Shown: positions 13,101 through 28,100, counted from the stretch's first letter. The stretch is 64,000 nucleotides of DNA from Incurvaria masculella (GCA_946894095.1 OX335642.1:11171021-11235020); one strand, 5' to 3'. Notes: generated by a model not told the origin, from the letters alone. Numbers and translations: made by a program.

Positions 13101-16100
13101 TTTAACATTAACAGACAATGCCAAATAAGTAGATTTGGATATGTATGTATCTCTTTAATAAAATGAAACACGCGAAAATTTATTGTTACCCTCCAAAAGC
13201 GTACATTAACGTTACCGAAACAGAAGGTTAAGTTAAACTGCAAGCTATTTTGTATCACACGACAGGAATAATTTTAAAAGTGGCGAGCCGAGACCTCATA
13301 AGCTCATAGCTGCCAGCTAAAATAACAAGCATGTGGAGATCCTATGGTGCTTCTCGTCAAAGCACATACAAACAAAGATTTCAAATTTTTTTGATTTGAC
13401 ACTCTATGAAAGGAAAACCCTACACTAACGCAGTCGAGTGAAAGGAGACAATACGTATACCTAGAAGATATAGCCTGCGATAGAATGAGATATAATAAAT
13501 AATACAAGGTTTTTGTCTAATGCATATTATTCACATATAGTGTTCCATTCATTAATTCATTATCCTAATTTTTCATTATACTTCTCAAAGTTTAGTTTTC
13601 TGAAGGATTCACTTCTACCCCATGTGAACTATATTAAATGTTTGTGTTCTTAACATTTACTGCGTTATAATTCACAATAATTTTGAATGCTTGAAACTTT
13701 CGTGTAATCCTTTTGTGCATAATGTTTTTCCTTGCATAACAAAGACAATATGTAAACCTAAATATAATTTATGTATTTTTGTTGGTTCCTTAGATGGATG
13801 AAATCTATTAAGTTAGGTAAATATTATTTGAACATGTTAATTAGCTCTGTCCAGATTAATTCTTAAGATGTTTAGTATTTAATAAAATTTTAAATAAATA
13901 AATTACGAGCCCTTATCATTTAATTGGTTGTTACATTTACAGCAATTTATAATTAAGTTGATTTAGTTCTTTTTCTATTTAGTGAAATTGCTATGTTTAT
14001 GTGATCTTAGTTTCCATACTGTTATAAGGCTTTTTTATCTGTACAATAAATATATTGTGGAATTTTTTTTTCCTTTTCTAAAACGTTTTGATCGATTTAG
14101 ATCTCACATTAAACCACTTAATATTGAAAAAAAACCACCATAAAACACTGAGGTCAAAAACAATTAATTTGAGGTGAGTTATTTAAAGTTAAATTTGATC
14201 GACATTTGGTCGATATGACTGAGAAACCAGACTTACTCGGATACGGTTTTTAACCAATTCTCATCTTTTTCATTCTGCAAGCATGATTATAGTATTTAAC
14301 AATGTTTAAGCTGTTCAGAAAAAAAATAGTTACTAAACGTTTTTAAAAAATATTTCTAACCCGAAAAATTGAGTTTAAAAAATTTAAAAATTATAAATAT
14401 TGTTTAAAACAGTTGGTAGAATACGTTGGCATGCTCAAAATGCCCTAAGTCCCACTTTTTTCCATATCGTTCCACTGTGCGGCGGCTTTAGTTTTCTTTT
14501 TATTCAGATCACGAATGTCGTTATGAAATATGTCGTATTCTTTCACTTGTCGCAAAACAATAATAACATTGATGAGTCATCTAATGTGTCTGGGGAATCC
14601 CCACCGGGGATTTTCAGTTCCATGCAAAATTGTCACGGGAAAGTTGTAAATCTAAAGTTTCCCGGAAACTTGTATGGTTACGGATATTTGTCAGACTTCG
14701 TTTCAATTTACATATTACGAATATATTGCTTACATGTTTAGAGATATGTTTTTCGGAACCAAACATTTTTCCATTGAGTCGTCAGGTCAGTTGTGGACAT
14801 AATCGAATTGTTGTTGTGGTCTGTAGGATGGGTTGGTGCGGTAAAAAATAACGAAGGTCAATTTAGAAGAATGCTGAGTGCAGCGAATTTACATCACCAA
14901 CATGTTGATATAATCTGTCTCTATCAATCTGTCTATCTATCAGCATACATTCTACATTATATTTATAATTGTCCTCGTGGCTATGGGAAACTTAGACCGA
15001 AAATAAATCAGATTTTAGCTTACGAGCCGTTCTTAAGGCCCTGGTACTAGCCAAATCGCAAAGTTAGACGAGGCACCCCAAGTTAACTAACTAAGTGTGA
15101 CGATTGGTCATTCTTACAATATATGATTCCTTGTCTGGGAATCAACCTATTTTCGTCAATGTATGTTTCCTTTTTCTACACAAAATACATTGCGGAAACG
15201 GTGTCCATTTCCGAACTTTTTTGACTAAATGTAGAAATCTAAAAGCAAACTGAATTATTTGTTTATGCATATATGCTGTTTTTACTTATATCTAGAAATC
15301 ATATTACCTTCAGATTTCTAATGTGAAAAATCGACTTTTTTGTTATTATAATGATTTAAATAAATGATGGCATCAAAAAATATTAACAATCCATTATCAT
15401 TCTGGAGTTCTATTTGGACTTGCTGAGGTTTCACTACAAGTTATTACATTTGTTTAAAGGTGCATTTGTATGGCGCGAGTAGTTGGCTAGTCCTAGCGCC
15501 TTAAGGATCATATTTATGTCAGGGTTTAACTGTTAATGGAGATGTAACCGAAAATCAGCAATGGAATAAGAAATGTTTATTAGTAAGATAGATATTGTTT
15601 GTCACTTGGCTTACCACAGATGTAATTTGCGGTAATTTTTGACCCGAACGTTTTCCACCGTCGTCGTCGCCGTCGCGTCGCGCGCGGCCATCATCAGGAC
15701 GAGTGGCTGCGTGCGGACGGGTCTGCCGTCGGCAGCATAGATTACCCGAAATAATGTCGGCAGAAGACCATCTGTCTAGCCCCGGCGGCTGCGAGGATTG
15801 CAATGATGGCGGGCTTCTGCTAGTCCATTGACAAGCAGAAGGTGCTCAGTACGTCCCGCGGTTGATGTAGTGGTGGACCATTGAACTTTCTTTGTCGTAG
15901 GTACGAAAACGTGATTCTATGCTGTCGACGAGTCTTCTCTATTGAAGTTGGCTTGTTTCGAGACTTATGTGCTCCGTAAAACGTTCAGTGACTCTGCCTT
16001 TGCCCATGTATGATTTGTATTGTTTTCTGCACCTTGTTTACCTTCGCCTGACATCAAAGTGAGAATCGCGCTCCCTGCATTAGATGCTGTGGTTGCGCCT

Positions 16101-19100
16101 CCCACCAAACGATCCGTGCCATACTCCAAGCTTAATGTGGTAAATTGGGACCGGCCGAGCTATCATGGACTAGCATATTTCAGGTGGAAGTGAGATTCGT
16201 AATTACCGTTCCCGACACAACCGTTCCCGACATATGGTACCGTGGGAATGTTTGAGTGATTGGGCTATCAAGTATAGATTGACCCACGACACTGTGTTGA
16301 CCCGCTAGTAAAAGAGTATGATTTTGCCGTTTCAGGACCAATCAGAAACCGACGAAGGCCGACATACAGGAGTTCGTAAACCAGAACTTTGACCCCGCCG
16401 ACACAGAGTTCGAAGACTGGACCGCCACCGACTGGAAGGCCAACCCTGGTACTGTACCTATTGTGTATCGTCCTGTATTTCCGTCGGCTGCTTAATGCCA
16501 CTAGAAGCGTAGATAGAACCGTTAATCTAGATTACATGTGTGCAGGAGAGCAGGAAAAGAATCGCATTAGTCTAAATGTCACTATCATTGAAATGGCTTA
16601 CTATGTATATGCATGGAAAAGATAATCTAAAGAGATGGATGCCTCTAGACTAGAGGAAGCGAAGGTATGCTGTGATCGTACCGTATGGTGCTCTACTATC
16701 TCTACCTAATCCTTCGAACGTATTCAGAGTAAATACACATGCAAGTAAATTTCATCATAACTGTCAGCACCTGTTGCCAACCAGCTCATGCCTTATCGGT
16801 TGAAACTCTATTTCAAATAATAATCCTTGTGGTCAGGGCTATAATAAAATTTCATTTCCTTAACGACATGACACACCCACCGCCACATTCCAATGAATTG
16901 CAGAACTTGTTTATTCACTTGTTGTTGTTGATAGTAGCGGTTTGTTCTGACGTTTAATTTTCATAAAATGCTACTAGTCGGTGATTGTTGAGGGAAGTAA
17001 GTTAAATAGGAACGAAATGGATTTGCTTTCCTCCCGTGTAGATGCAACAGATGCATGGTTGATTTATATCTTGAGTTAGAGTTGCCATTTGGGGGTGACC
17101 ATACACATTTGCAAGTTTTTAACTCTTACCTACATTGCGTCATTATTCACGGTAATTTAGCTAAGTCATTTAAACGACGATGATTCAAGAAAAATCAGTA
17201 CTGTTTCATGACTTGATCACAATGATTGGCAGGTTTTATGACTTGAATGTTGCTACCTACACACACAGATATTAACAAAATTATATGTTCATTAATACCA
17301 TATTGACACAGCAATATTAAAGTGAAATAAAGCAACACAACACGATATACAACATCACTTTAGCAGTAACCCAATAGCAGAGAATTAGACAATCAAAACG
17401 GCACAGAAATCGGATGTGATTTGCGAAACTTGTAAAATTTAAGAGAAGTTACCATGGCAACCTCACGCATTTTGGTGCAGATATGATGATTATATTGTTG
17501 TGGCCCTGCAGCGTTCCTGCAGCGGATAAACGATCCTGTGCTGAAGGACTGGGCGTCCTCACTCAACTACCTCTGGCTCGAGCTCGGCAGGAAGATGAAG
17601 GACGAGGTCAAGGTCAACCCGCAGCTCTACTCCATCATCTATGTCGAGAACCCTGTCATCGTGCCCGGTGAGATGCCCGCTCTCCGATATCTACGGGATT
17701 GCTTGGGTTTAATGTAATGTGAGCTCAATAAATGGCATTGTTTCCCAAAGTGATTGTCTCGTAGGTCAGGGGCCGGGGGACTTGCTTTCCATGCCACAGG
17801 GTCATAGGTTCGATCCTCTTCCCGTTCACGCACCATTTTATTTCTCTTTCTGAGTTGGATGATAATAAATATTTCGAAACAATCGTTCGGTCCATCATCA
17901 AGCGAAAGCATCTGCCGGTGGCGGTCACCAGAAAACTCTCAGTTTGACATATTTTAAAGTTCACGAAAATTGTTGGTGTGAGTTATGGTAATCTACGAAA
18001 TTCCGAATGTCAGATGATGTGTAATACACATTGATGGTATCTACAGTGGTAGTGATTCCACGTAGATAACAGGAAACTGTATTAAAGTTTTTGTGTTTAG
18101 AGATTTCTGTATACACACGGACAATGCGGGGACAGTAAGCCGTTCATTAGAATTCCATAATCATTCTGGTGATTTATTTTCCAGGCGGCCGCTTCCGCGA
18201 ATTCTACTACTGGGACTCTTACTGGATCATCCGGGGTCTGCTGCTGTCCGAGATGCACACCACCGTGCGGGGCATGCTGGCCAACTTCCTCGACGTGGTG
18301 GAACGCTTCGGGCACATCCCCAACGGCGGCAGAATCTACTACGTCATGAGGTATGTACACAATTACTGGATCATCCGGGGTCTACTGCTGTCCGACATGC
18401 ATAACACCGTGTGGGGCACGCTGGCCAACTTCTTCCGTGGAACGCTTTTGTAACGAGTTTTCTAGAAAGAAGCTCCACCGATATAAAAGGCAGAAGCGTG
18501 AAAAAACAAGTGATAGTGAGACTATGAAGTGATACGATTGAACTAGCTTTTCCATTGAAACAGTTCGACGAGTGAGTGTGAGACACACACTCACTCGTTG
18601 AACGATAACAGTTAGTGCTCAAAATCTACGTGGAATAAAATAGCTTATTTGTAAGTTTCATTATAAATTCTTTAAATAAAAAGATAAATTGTTAACCTTT
18701 GGGTGTTTACGCCGCAATCTACACCCCACTCGCGTAACAATACCACATCTAGAAGTCTACAATTGGGAGATACATTGTCACGTCAGCTGAATAAAATTTA
18801 TTTATTTGTGATTGATCACTGTTGCTTTTGATAACTTATTAATCAGCATTCCTGTATAATAGGTCCTTTGCAAGTATTTTTCTTTTTGAAACCTCTCAGC
18901 TATTTAATATGAATAAAAGGGTTATCCATACATTATCAGAGATCTAACAATTTCATTAGGTGCTGATGTTCCCTGTGCTGTGAAAACCTAGTATAAAGCA
19001 GCAAAAAAAATATTATCAGCATATTGTCACTGCTCTAACATAACCTAACCTGACCACTTACTAACTCACCTAATGAGTGCGGTACTCGGACAGAGCGATC

Positions 19101-22100
19101 TTGAGCGACGCACAGTCTTCGCACGCGGCTTTGTGCTACAAGGTGACCCCGGCGTACGACAAGCGGTACCGATGCTCTGTCTTCATCGCACTCCGGTTGT
19201 CACACACATGTATCGCGTTCATAACACCGAAACCGTGCTACCGTATAAGTTATGTTCCGAGGGCCTCCCGGAGTAACAGCGAGAGGAGGTGAAGTAGTGA
19301 GGGGTGCGGGTGTGCAGGTCGCAGCCGCCGATGCTGATCCCGATGGTGAAGTCGTACCTGGACGACATGGGCGACCTGGAGTTCATGCGCCGCTACGTGC
19401 ACACCATGGACCGCGAGTTCGACTTTTGGATGCAGAACCACATGGTCGATGTGGAGCACGACGGCCACAAGTTAGTTGGTTCTCTCTACTTTGTGCAATT
19501 GAACTTTGAAAATTGAATGGACCCGAGATGTACGTAGTTCGCTATCATGGCCAGCATAGTTTTAGGCTTGTACTCATACTAACTCCTTGTATACTGCCCA
19601 ACTTATTCAAAAGACGGTAACTACATATGAGGCATATACGTAATTACCGCCTTTTGAATAAGGAGGGCAGTATAATACTAATACAAATACCCCCCTTGTG
19701 ACCTATTGTGGTATGTGCTCAGACCCCCCCCCCCGCCCCCACCCCCCTCCATTTTACGTGGTATTTTTTCTCTTTATGAGGACATGTATTTTACGTAGCT
19801 CTAAACTCAAGGTTAAAGGTTCCACACTAGCATACACGATTAATATTATTGACTGCGTGAATACTACGTGACTTAGGACAAACCTGCCACCGGCTTGTGA
19901 TTGACTATGGTATTTTGCGAGACCTCTCCCTCTCCCCAAATCGGTCACGTAGTATGGGTATAGCCCTTATAGCGGTGATATATTAAATTAATTTTATAAT
20001 AATTAAATTAGACTTTTTAAAAAAATGTAGAAAAATCTATTAACAACTCTAAAACAATTATTTTGATATCTTAAAAGAGAAAGTCGCAAGGCAGGCTTAA
20101 AGTTGCAGATTCTTACAACTCTCTTGATTATTATTTAAATAAGCCTAAAATCTGTATGGGTGCAGTTGTTGAGAATTCAAAGGAAACTAAATTACGATAT
20201 AAATGGGATATATTTTGATAATCTGAGATGGCATCCTGTTTTAACCTGGCAGCCAGGTTTTAACCTTAAGGGGGTGAAGTGGGAATTAAAAGCATTTATA
20301 GAGAAACCATACCAATTTTCGAAATCATTCAACGGTTTCTAGCGCGAGCGAAGCCACGGGCAAAAGCTCTGTACACCTGAATATTATTTAATTGAATATT
20401 GTTTAATTTTATTTTATATTTTTTTTTATTTTCTAACATTGTACTTAATATTATGACAAGGACACCTAAATTTTAATTACCTTGACTTTTACAATTATGA
20501 GATGATGTAGTTTAAATGAAATGATTTACTGTATTATGATTTACTGTATTATATACACGGTGTTAATTTTTTTCGCGACTTTACTATTTTAATACCGATT
20601 ATTTAACTATTTCGTATACTGATCATTTTGTGGTAAAAATTAAATCTAAAATATAAAAAAAAAATTGCAGATTTAATCCAAACTTTTACCTCCGCGACAA
20701 TTTCCCTTTGGAATGGTGTAAGCACGCCATGTGTACGCGCCACTGCCAAGGTCACGCGTTTGCTGTCTCGCAGCTGACTGCGCGCCGCCGCCAATTGTAT
20801 TGCGTCGAATCGAATGTAAATTTTCACATTTATTTTAAAAAACGTCCTACTTTAGAACTTTTTTCGAATGCAGTGCGATTCCTATTACGAAATACTATGT
20901 TTTCATACAAGTATTAGAAATCGAAAATTTTAAAACAAAAGCTCAAAACAAGAAAAATTCTTCGTTTTCGGAATCAGTATGCGACCCAAAATAACCCCCT
21001 TTCGGGAATGTCGTGAACTTGTTTAACACTGTGTATATTATAATATATTATTTATATTATTTATTTATCACACTCTCAACCTTGGTTTATTGCTGTTAGT
21101 ATTCTTTGTGTAGTCATTTGCAATGTATTATGACAATCTCAAGTTTAGTTTACTACTTACTGCAGATTTAAAAATAATAATAATGTACATCTGTTGAATG
21201 TTTGTGTGTGCAGCTACAAGCTGGCTCGCTACGTGGACTGGTCGCAGGGCCCTCGGCCCGAGAGCTACCGAGAGGACATCGAGAGTGCAGCGTGAGTCGC
21301 CTTCATGTACACCTCCTCTCACCTTCACCTTCCTTCACCTATGACTCACTTATCATCACCTACCTTGATCAATATTTACTCTCCCTAACCTACCCGCAGT
21401 ATATCAGAGTATATCGGTATCGCAACCAGTTTTTTTTAGTGATAATACACTTCAGTGTAGTGCAACCAGACAGTTTTCTGAAGAATTCGGGACTAAGCGC
21501 AACATCGAACGTTCGTTGCACTATATGGCATCCTGTGCGGCTCCTACATATTGTTGGAACTCGTGAACATCAGAAGTGAGCGAATTCTTTAGGGTGTGGT
21601 AACAACTGGTTGCTTTCAGTTCCATAAGGGCGTAAGTTTTTTTTTTTTTTATGTGACTGGACATGGATGGCTAATACCACAAGTTCTGTCATGGTATTAG
21701 CCCAACACACCACATGGGAACTAGGTGCCATGCCCGGACCTTCCTTATATTGCACGGCTACATTGAACTGGATGGAAAACACGGACAATTTTCATTGCCG
21801 CTTCGACCATCGTTCATCCAATGCGATGGTACCAACCCGGGCGGTCATAAATTGACAATTTATGGACCTTGGGTCTGCCAATAAACAATATTATTATTAT
21901 TATTATTATAAACCCTACCACCTAGTAAGTAAGGAAGGGGACCTACAGCTTAACGTGGAATCCGAACCACGGCTAGCCTCTCTCAACGGTCGAATGGTCA
22001 CCCATCCAAGACTAGACCGGACCCAGCGTTGCTTAACTTCGGAGAGCGATCGCCGAAGTGTCGCGCCACTGGGCCACCGAGGCTGACGAGTGACAAGTGA

Positions 22101-25100
22101 CACCATATTTTATTATTTTTAAAAATAACTACTTATTTTGGATTCTCAAAAAGATGAAAGGTGCACTGATGGTCTAGCTATTATTAAAACATATAACAGT
22201 AATTTTCCGACGCTTTTTGTTGAAGTTTATAAAAAATTGTCTAATTTGAGAACACAAAGCACCAGAGACTGACAATTATAGGTCGAAATTCGTTATGTTT
22301 ATTTTATAAATAAAATTAAATGTTCTTTTACTTACGTCCTTATCAAACTGGACGTAATCGGCTCTTATCTTAAGCTAACTAACTGTATGTATTATCTGGA
22401 GTACTATATGGAAGAGTTCTGGTCGCCACTACCATACTTCCTCATACCCATAACCGACAAACACCAAACATTATAAAACTAGTGGCTCTCTGAGCTGTAG
22501 ACCTCGCTAGTCTGTCTTTGATCTTATGTAGACCATAAAAAAAATCCTATTATTTTTTTTTTGTATTTTTCTCACTTTGTACTTTAGGTCCTGTCACAAA
22601 ACCAATTTTGACTAAACAAAAGAATAAAAAAAATATCGAACCTGTTCATAACATTTTGGAAGATTTGGTTGAGAAATGCGACCTGTACAGAAGAACAGCC
22701 GGACAGAGCATTTTTGCCCAAACTGAAATGGAGATCTGTTCGCACATCGCTCCGTCAATAATATATTTATCATGAAACTATCTTATAATTTGTTCCGCCG
22801 TTAAATATCACATAATATCTATAAGTACCTTCATATCTATGCACAATAATATCTGGCAGTTATATTAGGCAAAATGCTGAAATATCTTCTATATTTATTT
22901 ACAGAAAGGGGTAAGAACTGGGATTCTTCACAATCGGAATTCTCATTGGAGTTTGTTGAAAATAAACTTGGTCAGGCATTCATAAGTAGTTGTGTCGTTC
23001 TTTGAACATGTTGTTACAAGATGCTTTCATGTATCATGCTAGGATTATCTATTTCTGTTAGAATAGTTGTAATTGATCAGTCAATGGCTTTGATTGTCCC
23101 AGATTGCCTGTCGGCGCCAAATGATTAAATTGGGCCATTTTATTGCTCGCCTAGGACCTTGATTGGAATGGCCACTTATTAACATCAATTTAAAAACTCC
23201 TTAACCTCCTAAACTAGAATTATTCAATTTCTTCTAGCTTATTTTATGAGTTGCGCGATTTTAATCATTGTGCGCCGATGTATACATTGTTCGTTATTCG
23301 TCCTGCTCCCTTGCTCGTAAAGCGAACACGAGAAATTCTCAAACCAGTAGCTGTCATTCTCTATATAGATTTTTTCAATATAGAAGATGAAAGATGAAAA
23401 TGAGAACTTCTCGTCTTTGCTTCATCAGCAGAAGGGCTGTTAACTACGCACTGGAGAAATTAACTTTACAATGCTAACTTTTCGTTGTTATATTTTTTAG
23501 TCTAGTGCTTTTTATGTTAGTGTGATAAACTTTTCGTTTGCTTAAAGAACATTTACTTTGTATGCAACTGTCTGTTGTATTCAAAACGTTTTGTTTCTGC
23601 GCCTATTCAGTTAAGTAAAAAGATGTTGAATGTACGTTTATACAATAATTATTTGAGTTTTCATTTTTATTTTTCCCATATAATGGTACTCTCAACTCAC
23701 TTTACTATCTCTTTAAAAAAACAATGTCTATCTGTCTTCTTTTAACTTAAGGAACCCCTCGCCCTATTTTTATGCAGTTTGATTCTTCCCCACATTAATA
23801 TCTAAATGAGTCAATAGGGTTAAATATGAGAAAAGTCATGGAAAACATCTGCTTTTCATGGAACTTTATCGCAAAATGATTGCAAAAGAACGGTTTGGTT
23901 TGATGCATGCAGGCTCTTTGACACACACGACAAGAAGGAGGAGCACTACGCGGAGCTGAAGGCGGCCGCCGAGTCCGGCTGGGACTTCTCCTCGCGCTGG
24001 TTCGTGCTCAACGGCACCAACAAAGGTACGTCGTAGATATATACAAGAAGTAGGAGCATACGTGCAGCTGAAGGCGGCCGCAGAGTCCGGCTGGGACTTT
24101 TCCTCGCTCTGGTTCATGCTCAACGCCACCAACAAAGGTACGTCGTAGATATATACAAGAAGTAGGAGCATACGTGCAGCTGAAGGCGGCCGCAGAGTCC
24201 GGCTGGGACTTTTCCTTGCACTGGTTCATGCTCAACGCCACCAACAAAGGTACGTCGTAGATATATACAAGAAGTAGGAGCATACGTGCAGCTGAAGGCG
24301 GCCGCAGAGTCCGGCTGGGACTTTTCCTTGCACTGGTTCATGCTCAACGCCACCAACAAAGGTACGTCGTAGATATATACAAGAAGTAGGAGCATACGTG
24401 CAGCTGAAGGCGGCCGCAGAGTCCGGCTGGGACTTTTCCTTGCACTGGTTCATGCTCAACGCCACCAACAAAGGTACGTCGTAGATATATACAAGAAGTA
24501 GGAGCATACGTGCAGCTGAAGGCGGCCGCAGAGTCCGGCTGGGACTTTTCCTTGCACTGGTTCATGCTCAACGCCACCAACAAAGGTACGTCGTAGATAT
24601 ATACAAGAAGTAGGAGCATACGTGCAGCTGAAGGCGGCCGCAGAGTCCGGCTGGGACTTTTCCTCGCACTGGTTCATGCTCAACGCCACCAACAAAGGTA
24701 CGTCGTAGATATATACAAGAAGTAGGAGCATACGTGGAGCTGACGGCGTCAGCCGAGTCCGGCTGTCGTCATCCGGTTCGTGCTCAACAGCACCAGCCAA
24801 TTATTTCCTGCCCAGATTAATGAAACTTGAAAATACAAGGTCATAAAGGTTGCACGTGGAGCATTTCCGTTTATAAAGAGAGAGAGAGAGAGCATACGAC
24901 CTTTTGAAACTAGCTTTTTTTCATTTTTACGTTTCCGGCTAAAACTTTTAGAAAACATCAGAAGCCTTATTCTGCTAATTGATAACTGCGCGCGTTATGT
25001 TTGGGTTTTCTCAAAACCGCCTGTTTCGGCGAAATGGTATTCTACTAGCGCAGTTTGTAAAACGCATGCGTTGTGTTTGGGTTTTGTTCCCAAACTCGTA

Positions 25101-28100
25101 ACGGTGGTTCTCCCAAACTCCATGTTCTCGTGGGCCGTGTGTTTTCCCGAAAAGTTGCGGTTTTGAGAATTGTATTTGTCAAATTAAATGGTATTGGCAC
25201 CCATTAATCGATGTTTCGTTGAAAAATTTAATGCATTTGTGTTATTAAATTAAAATTATCTTTTTACATACATGTTTTCACAAAGTAGGTAATTGTTTTC
25301 TGACTTTTAATGCAAACTGAACATATACTACGTATATCTATCCGAAGGTAAACTATTTTGTCATTATTTTAATCACAATATTGGCATTATCTAAAAGCCT
25401 ACAGGCAAATGAATCACATCGACATATTTTGTACTACATATATAGGCATGCACGTATAGGCAAATGAAAGGAGTCGAGCGCCTCTCTCGCAGGTTTATAC
25501 TTGCTTCGAAGCATCGCGTCGCCGAACTGCGAATATCACTTTCCTACATTACGTTGGTATATCGCTGTCTCTTTCTTTTCGTATGTCATACTTGAGAGAG
25601 AAATTTACTGTCCAAATCATGACAGGTAATTTTACCTTTTAGGCGGCGCGCAAGACAAACCACTCCATAGACAATAACAAAACGCGTGCATGAAATAGCT
25701 GAATACCGATTTTTGGAAACCGCAATGAAAACTTGGCGTGTTATGTTTGACCAAACATACGGAATGGTTTGAAATTGGACAAATAGCAGAATCGGGCTTC
25801 TGGGCGATTAAATTATACCTCCTTCCCACTTCATGAACACTTAAATTTTGCATTTTTGGTACCTGTCAGTACATTTTTGAAAAACGTATTTTATGATTGC
25901 TAAATCTGGAGAGTAGTATCACTGAATTTTTAGGGTGAAGGCTAAGTATGCTCACAAGCTTCTTGCCTGCAGGCAACCTGACGAACCTGAAGACTCGCAG
26001 CATCATCCCGGTGGACCTGAACGCGATCATGTGCTGGAACGCGCGCCTCATGGCCGACTTCCACGGGCAGCTCGGCAACACGAACAAGATGGCGTACTAT
26101 AGGGAGAAACATGCTCACTTCATGGAGGCCATTGATAAGGTAATATGTCATCTCTACACTGTATATTAGATGCTGCAGGTTTTATAAAATGAAAGATGCA
26201 TTTTTTTTTACTTGTCCAAGTGTAGGTTACTCTACAACTGAACATCCTGATTGAAGCAGCTCTCAGGAAAAAGTGACTATCAAGTTTCGTGGTCTAACTT
26301 ACATTGACTAATATTCCATAACACCTTATCAGCAAAACGCGCAAAATAATAGGTTCTTATCCATTTGTAAAAACGTCGTCTTTTCAAATGTGCTCAAACA
26401 CTCAATTTAGTATTCTTGCTTACGCTCTGATCTTTTATTATTCGAGTTGAACGATTTTTTTAACACAAATCTGAACATTTTGACTAATTTGGCATTTTTT
26501 GGGGTGTGGCGAATGTGTCAAAATATCAATGGCTGTTTGGTTTCATGATGCCATTTTTCTCTTTTTCTCTCACTAGACTAGGGTCCAGCCTACAGTTAAG
26601 GTAAAATCAATCTTTATACACTTTTTCATTCACCATCATTGCGATGGTGTAAATGTTTATTAGCAAGGCTGCTAATGTGTAAAAAAAAACTCATAGTCGG
26701 GACTCTGATCTCTTTGCATTTGGTATTGAAAAGTGTTTGGCAATAAAATTATATTATTATTGAATAAATAGTCTGAGGTGTGTAAATTACGGGGGTGTAA
26801 ATTTGAAAAACAAGCTCATGCAAAATGTTACAATAAAATTTGTTCCAAATTTGTAAATGGCACCATTTAGCCTCCGTTGATGAACTAGTGTTCGGAATCA
26901 CCTTAACTTGAAAGCTGTGTGGGGCGGCAGGTGCTGTGGCACGAGGAGGTGGGCGCGTGGCTCGACCACAACATGGAGTCGGGCCGGCGGAGAGACTACT
27001 TCTACCCGACCAACGTGGCGCCGCTGTGGACCGACTGCTACGACCGCGCACGCAAGGACTACTACGTCTCCAGGGTCATCAACTATCTGGATAAGGTCAA
27101 GGTGAGTGTTCATGCTAGTTTTAAAAAGGGTGATTTGAGGAATGACCAGCATCAATATGAGTTTGAAAGTTTTCCAAAAGGTTCAATTCGCATCACACTT
27201 GAGTCTATTAAAAGACTAATTAAAATGTGTAATTTCTTTCTCCTTTCTTGGGCCAGAAAGAGTCTTATTCTATCTTGTCATAGCTTTGCAAACGATGCTG
27301 TAAACTCATTAATTTGAGTTTCAGCGACATCTACATTTTAAGCATTGTAATCAGATTTTGAAAATAATCTGAAAAAGTATTGGTCGTGACATTCGTCGGA
27401 AGCAGTGGTCGTGGTTTACTTTTAGCTATAAGTCGTTTTTAAATTAAAATATTACCAAATCATACACTATGCACTATGCCGCCGGGCCTAACTCATTTGC
27501 GGGCACGGTACAAAACCGTGTTGAGGAAGATGCAACATGTCCACAAAAAAGACAATGTGCATAGTGTATGATTTGGTGAGATTTACGAAAATTTTAATTT
27601 CAAGACTACTTACAGCTAAAAGTGAACCACGACCGCTGTAGTAAAAAATCGAACAAAAACCAAATAGATCATAAATCTTGATTAAATAAGCTATGTCTGA
27701 TGACTAATCTTTTTACGGTATTCTTACTTTATCATTGCATAATCCACCTCCAAAGTTATTGTATAAAACGCGCGAAAAAATCGAACTTTCGGACCTTATA
27801 ACTTAAAAACCAAACACAATTTTACAATGCCAATGGTCATCAGACATCTAGTTTGATCGAATAAAGCTATTTTGAGCAAAATTTTGGATCTCTGACAAGA
27901 AATATGGGCGTGATCTTCTTTCCCCTTTTGTATGGGGAGATGAGCGAGTTGGGCCACCTTAAGGAAAATTGCTGGAATTTCATCAGGTCCCATGGAAGTA
28001 GCATCCCATTAGGCTCAAATTCAATGGTTTCAATACAATTTGCTCGAAAATAAATAGTGGGAGAAACGAAGGATTTTTAAAAACAAACGTCAGAAACAAG

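Larger units (their letters stand above)
10963..14479. mobile_element. Transib-like DNA transposon, degenerate, 3.5 kb
   Basis: The left end CACATTGGACTGATACCG and the inverted right end CACAGTGGAACGATATGG both continue with AAAAAAGTGGGACTTAGG. A 5-bp GC-rich target duplication CGGCG lies at 10958-10962 and 14480-14484. CACWRTG termini and 5-bp GC-rich duplications are known for Transib, the RAG1-related superfamily. I find no transposase frame, so it is non-autonomous or decayed. It carries younger SINE and GTCC-tract insertions. Confidence 0.7.

Noticed and set aside
21990..22085. 5S rRNA gene on the minus strand
   Set aside because: Only the internal-promoter portion is 5S-like and it leads into the SINE body, as in the copies at 32110 and 12313.
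23866..24800. Series of overlapping 91-114 codon minus-strand open frames
   Set aside because: They are the reverse reading of the 112-bp array; identical shifts every 112 bp show they are a by-product of the repeat.
23955..24800. Regularly spaced repeats as a CRISPR array
   Set aside because: The whole 112-bp unit repeats with no variable spacers, and it is exon-derived in an insect gene.
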